DNA of 7,683 bases, from NCBI GenBank assembly GCA_026914095.1, contig JAPPIY010000103.1, forward strand, positions 1 to 7,683, in the 5' to 3' direction. The notes under the pieces were generated by a model that saw nothing but the letters and a program-made list of their open reading frames with translations, ran no database searches and had not been told where the DNA came from. Positions 6,385 to 7,683 of this stretch are shown here, one piece after another; within the stretch, counting starts at the first letter, position 1; each line of letters starts with the position of its first letter. A program made the position numbers and the translations under genes. This DNA is from Oligoflexia bacterium. GTDB taxonomy: Bacteria; Bdellovibrionota; Bdellovibrionia; Bdellovibrionales; UBA1609.

Positions 6385-6694
6385 TTACTCCCAGAAGACC
6401 AGAGGCTTCTTTGGTGGATAAAAGTTTGTTTATTCGGTTGAGAAAGAACAGTTCTTCCTTTGAACTATGCCCATTTGGAAGAGCTTTTCCCAAAGAATTT
6501 CTCTTTGTTCCTGCTCTCTTCAAAGAAAGAGTTTTTAGATTAACCTCTTTTTCTCTTTTTGGCAACAGCCGATCTACAGGTTGTTTTGGCTTTTTATGTT
6601 TTCCTTTACTGGAAAGATGTTTTTCCCATGATGCCCTGCTCTTCAATGTTCCAGCAGAAAAACTCTCAAGCTCAAAGCTTAATTGTTTTTCCAT
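6371..6694 (-). pseudogene. Basic protein ending in a truncated excisionase-type HTH, cut by the IS3 remnant
   Basis: The frame starts at an ATG eight bases after AGGAGG (6703-6708) and runs 107 residues. Residues 1-75 are Lys/Arg/Ser-rich with no recognised domain. Residues 90-103, KLLSTKEASGLLGV and the next Asn, resemble the first helix and turn of MerR/excisionase-type DNA-binding domains (pattern LLTxxEAAxLLGVs). Just where the recognition helix should follow, the frame enters IS3 DNA and ends after GFL. I infer a DNA-binding protein that lost its C-terminus to the IS-linked rearrangement. The good ribosome binding site implies it was a real gene and may still yield a stub. The HTH match is short, so the function is tentative. 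Confidence 0.55.
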
Positions 6695-6702
6695 TAGTCC
6701 AT

Positions 6703-6720
6703 CCTCCTAGGAGCAGGAGG
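6703..6720 (-). promoter_or_regulatory. Ribosome binding site held in a small palindrome
   Basis: On the minus strand CCTCCT (6715-6720), loop GCTCCT, AGGAGG (6703-6708) can form a 6-bp GC-rich hairpin that covers the Shine-Dalgarno of the truncated HTH gene. CTCCTAGGAG (6704-6713) is a perfect 10-base palindrome overlapping the same site. The hairpin could restrain translation. Confidence 0.45.
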
Positions 6721-6735
6721 TTGTTGATTATTCTC

Positions 6736-6757
6736 CCTTATAAAACCTTTTTATAGG
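6736..6757. repeat. A/T hairpin in the leader of the truncated HTH gene
   Basis: CCTTATAAAA (6736-6745) and TTTTATAGG (6749-6757) form a 9-bp stem with one bulged base and a 3-base loop. Next to it TATAGG (6752-6757) can pair with CCTATA (6768-6773). With the ribosome-site hairpin this makes a folded leader on the minus strand. Confidence 0.4.
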
Positions 6758-6788
6758 AGAGACCTGCCCCTATATTTTTTTAGCCTCC

Positions 6789-6860
6789 ACAAACTTGCGG
6801 TAAAGGGGCTTCGCTCGCCTACGGCGACAGCCTGACGGCTGCCCTTGACAGCAAGTTTGT
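6789..6860. repeat. 72-base cloverleaf-like GC-rich palindromic element
   Basis: Perfect 10-bp outer arms ACAAACTTGC (6789-6798) and GCAAGTTTGT (6851-6860) enclose a second stem (AAGGG near 6803-6807 with CCCTT, 6842-6846). Inside are two contiguous hairpins: TCGCC-TAC-GGCGA (6815-6827) and CAGCC-TGAC-GGCTG (6828-6841). The inner part is much richer in G and C than its surroundings. TCC flanks both ends (6786-6788, 6861-6863), which could be chance. It resembles REP-like or other mobile palindromic repeats, or a structured RNA. It lacks tRNA signatures and codes for nothing obvious. Confidence 0.7.
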
Positions 6861-7044
6861 TCCGGCTGATAGACAACTAAAAAATGTAAAAGCTATCTGA
6901 CCGATCTTAGCTGAAAATAGAATTTTCATTTTTTGTTTAATAAAACTAGAGCTTAACTTTTGCTATCCCGAATTGAAAAAACCAGAAAATCACAGCAGAC
7001 ACAGCCAGAGATTGACATCCAAACAAAAGAAAACCTGACCAGTA

Positions 7045-7146
7045 ATTTTTACAGGCTTAACCTATAATCTCAAAAACTCAAAAAGACTATCATCAATCAA
7101 AATCAACTCTCTTAACATTCTTAAAACTTCACCAGCCTGTAAAAAT
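7045..7146. repeat. 102-base segment bounded by perfect 13-bp inverted repeats
   Basis: ATTTTTACAGGCT (7045-7057) is matched exactly by AGCCTGTAAAAAT (7134-7146), 76 bases apart. The enclosed DNA is A/C-rich on the plus strand with no internal structure or frame. The layout recalls a miniature inverted-repeat element, but the flanks show no target duplication. Confidence 0.6.
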
Positions 7147-7190
7147 CATCCTCTTCCTTTTCCCAAATTTCCCTTTCCCCTCTCCTTCCA
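7147..7190 (+). other. Pyrimidine-rich tract
   Basis: Directly after the right 13-bp arm, about 40 bases are nearly all C and T on the plus strand, interrupted by one AAA. The minus strand is purine-rich with several GGA runs but no start codon leading to a usable frame. No function is assigned. Confidence 0.4.
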
Positions 7191-7232
7191 ACCAGACCCA
7201 GACCTCCCCTAAATTAAATAAAATACATACAC

Positions 7233-7297
7233 ACATACCTAATTCTAACTACCCTTGCTTATCTATGATGAGTGAGGGTAGTTAGAATTAGGTATGT
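7233..7297. repeat. Perfect 23-bp stem-loop
   Basis: The arms 7233-7255 (beginning ACATACCTAATTC) and 7275-7297 (ending GAATTAGGTATGT) are exact reverse complements of 23 bases, with a 19-base loop. This is far beyond chance. It lies 17 bases past the stop of the small minus-strand frame at 7315, so it could end that transcript, but no U tract follows directly (GTGTGTATGTATTTT on the minus strand). A mobile palindromic repeat is at least as likely. Confidence 0.85.
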
Positions 7298-7314
7298 CCC
7301 AAAACCCTTTGTTT

Positions 7315-7497
7315 TCAAGCCTTTACGGATGGTCTGGGAAATCCAAGGTTTAGGCCGTTGTTTAGGATTCGTTTTAGCACACTTTTACATAAAACTGGCA
7401 TCCAAACAGCAAACAAATCTTCTTTGCAAAAAGTGTTATCAAACAAAATAACCTTGATGTGAATACATTTTTTTGATATTTCAAAACCATTTTTCAT
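7315..7497 (-). CDS. Possible small protein of 60 residues, unrecognised
   Basis: The frame starts ATGAAAAATGG, immediately preceded by AAAGAAG, a weak Shine-Dalgarno-like run. The product is mildly hydrophobic and basic (MKNGFEISKKCIHIK at the start, GFPRPSVKA at the end) with three Cys and no recognised motif. In its favour are a TTGACA box 65 bases upstream and a strong stem-loop after the stop. Against it are the short length, the poor -10 box and no family resemblance. It may well be chance or a gene relic. Confidence 0.2.
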   Translation of the reverse strand: MKNGFEISKKCIHIKVILFDNTFCKEDLFAVWMPVLCKSVLKRILNNGLNLGFPRPSVKA

Positions 7498-7544
7498 CTT
7501 CTTTTGGTTTCATAAAGTTTTAACTTTGGTCATCTCTTTATTGA

Positions 7545-7583
7545 TTTCCATGCCAATTATTTGTCAAGTATTTTACATGGAAA
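7545..7583 (-). promoter_or_regulatory. Inverted repeat enclosing a consensus -35 box
   Basis: TTTCCATG (7545-7552) and CATGGAAA (7576-7583) are perfect 8-bp arms 23 bases apart. Between them the minus strand has TTGACA (7562-7567), and 17 bases later TCAATA (7539-7544), a poor -10. The geometry suits an operator over a promoter reading left towards 7497. Promoter activity is inferred only from these matches. Confidence 0.3.
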
Positions 7584-7683
7584 AAAAGTCTTTATCGCTT
7601 TTACCCATTCCTTTTGACCATTTCTTGTATTTTGTGTGACAAAATTTTGTTAATTATATTCCTAATAACTTGATTTTCAAAAC

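Larger units (their letters stand above)
6861..7683. other. Non-coding stretch with scattered inverted repeats
   Basis: No gene of convincing length or similarity is seen on either strand from here to the right edge. The only frame worth noting is the 60-codon one at 7315-7497. The stretch holds a short hairpin GAAAAT-AGA-ATTTTC (about 6913-6927) followed by a T run, 13-bp inverted repeats, a pyrimidine tract, a 23-bp stem-loop and an inverted repeat around a -35-like box. It looks like eroded or repeat-colonised intergenic DNA. Confidence 0.5.

Noticed and set aside
6300..6710. 136-codon plus-strand frame across the IS3 edge
   Set aside because: It runs antisense over the clear transposase fragment and the ribosome-site-bearing minus-strand gene, with Ser/Phe/Leu-rich content typical of antisense shadows and no family match.
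6789..6860. Cloverleaf of tRNA length
   Set aside because: The outer stem is 10 bp, there is no TTC-type T loop, no anticodon arm in the right place and no discriminator/CCA context. The two inner hairpins directly abut.
7045..7297. CRISPR array from several repeats close together
   Set aside because: The repeats are unrelated single inverted pairs, not direct repeats with regular spacers, and no cas gene is present.

Overview
This is an AT-rich bacterial window, most likely from a Gram-negative organism: it carries a lipobox lipoprotein and a WbpE-like nucleotide-sugar aminotransferase of the kind used for envelope glycans. Coding density is low. Wide spacers hold hairpins, and there is an IS3-family remnant next to a truncated gene. 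This suggests a genome with mobile DNA and decay, possibly host-associated. I cannot name the taxon from the sequence.

Layout, left to right. (1) The 5' part of aroC (chorismate synthase) lies on the minus strand and runs off the left edge. (2) A spacer of about 370 bases, rich in hairpins, separates it from (3) a plus-strand DegT/WbpE-type PLP aminotransferase. (4) A convergent spacer with inverted repeats. (5) A minus-strand lipoprotein of unknown function with an in-frame 12-bp tandem repeat encoding an Arg/Ser tract. (6) A minus-strand 603-residue fusion of shikimate kinase, type I 3-dehydroquinate dehydratase and shikimate dehydrogenase, in the same order as the C-terminal three domains of fungal AROM. 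(7) A minus-strand DoxX-family membrane protein with a strong ribosome binding site. (8) An IS3-family transposase remnant whose inferred end lies just upstream of that ribosome binding site, and whose other edge cuts off (9) a basic protein ending in an excisionase-type helix-turn-helix. (10) About 1 kb without a convincing gene but with several inverted-repeat structures: a cloverleaf-like GC-rich palindrome, a pair of 13-bp inverted repeats, a perfect 23-bp stem-loop, and an inverted repeat around a consensus -35 box.

Functionally, AroC and the triple fusion together would cover four of the seven steps of the shikimate pathway (AroD, AroE, AroK, AroC). DAHP synthase, AroB and AroA are not in the window. 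The two aro loci are separated by an oppositely oriented gene, so they are not one operon here. The most unusual item is the AROM-like triple fusion, whose middle domain keeps the catalytic His/Lys pair but seems to lack several substrate-binding residues. The repeats in the right-hand 1 kb are the best candidates for undescribed elements.
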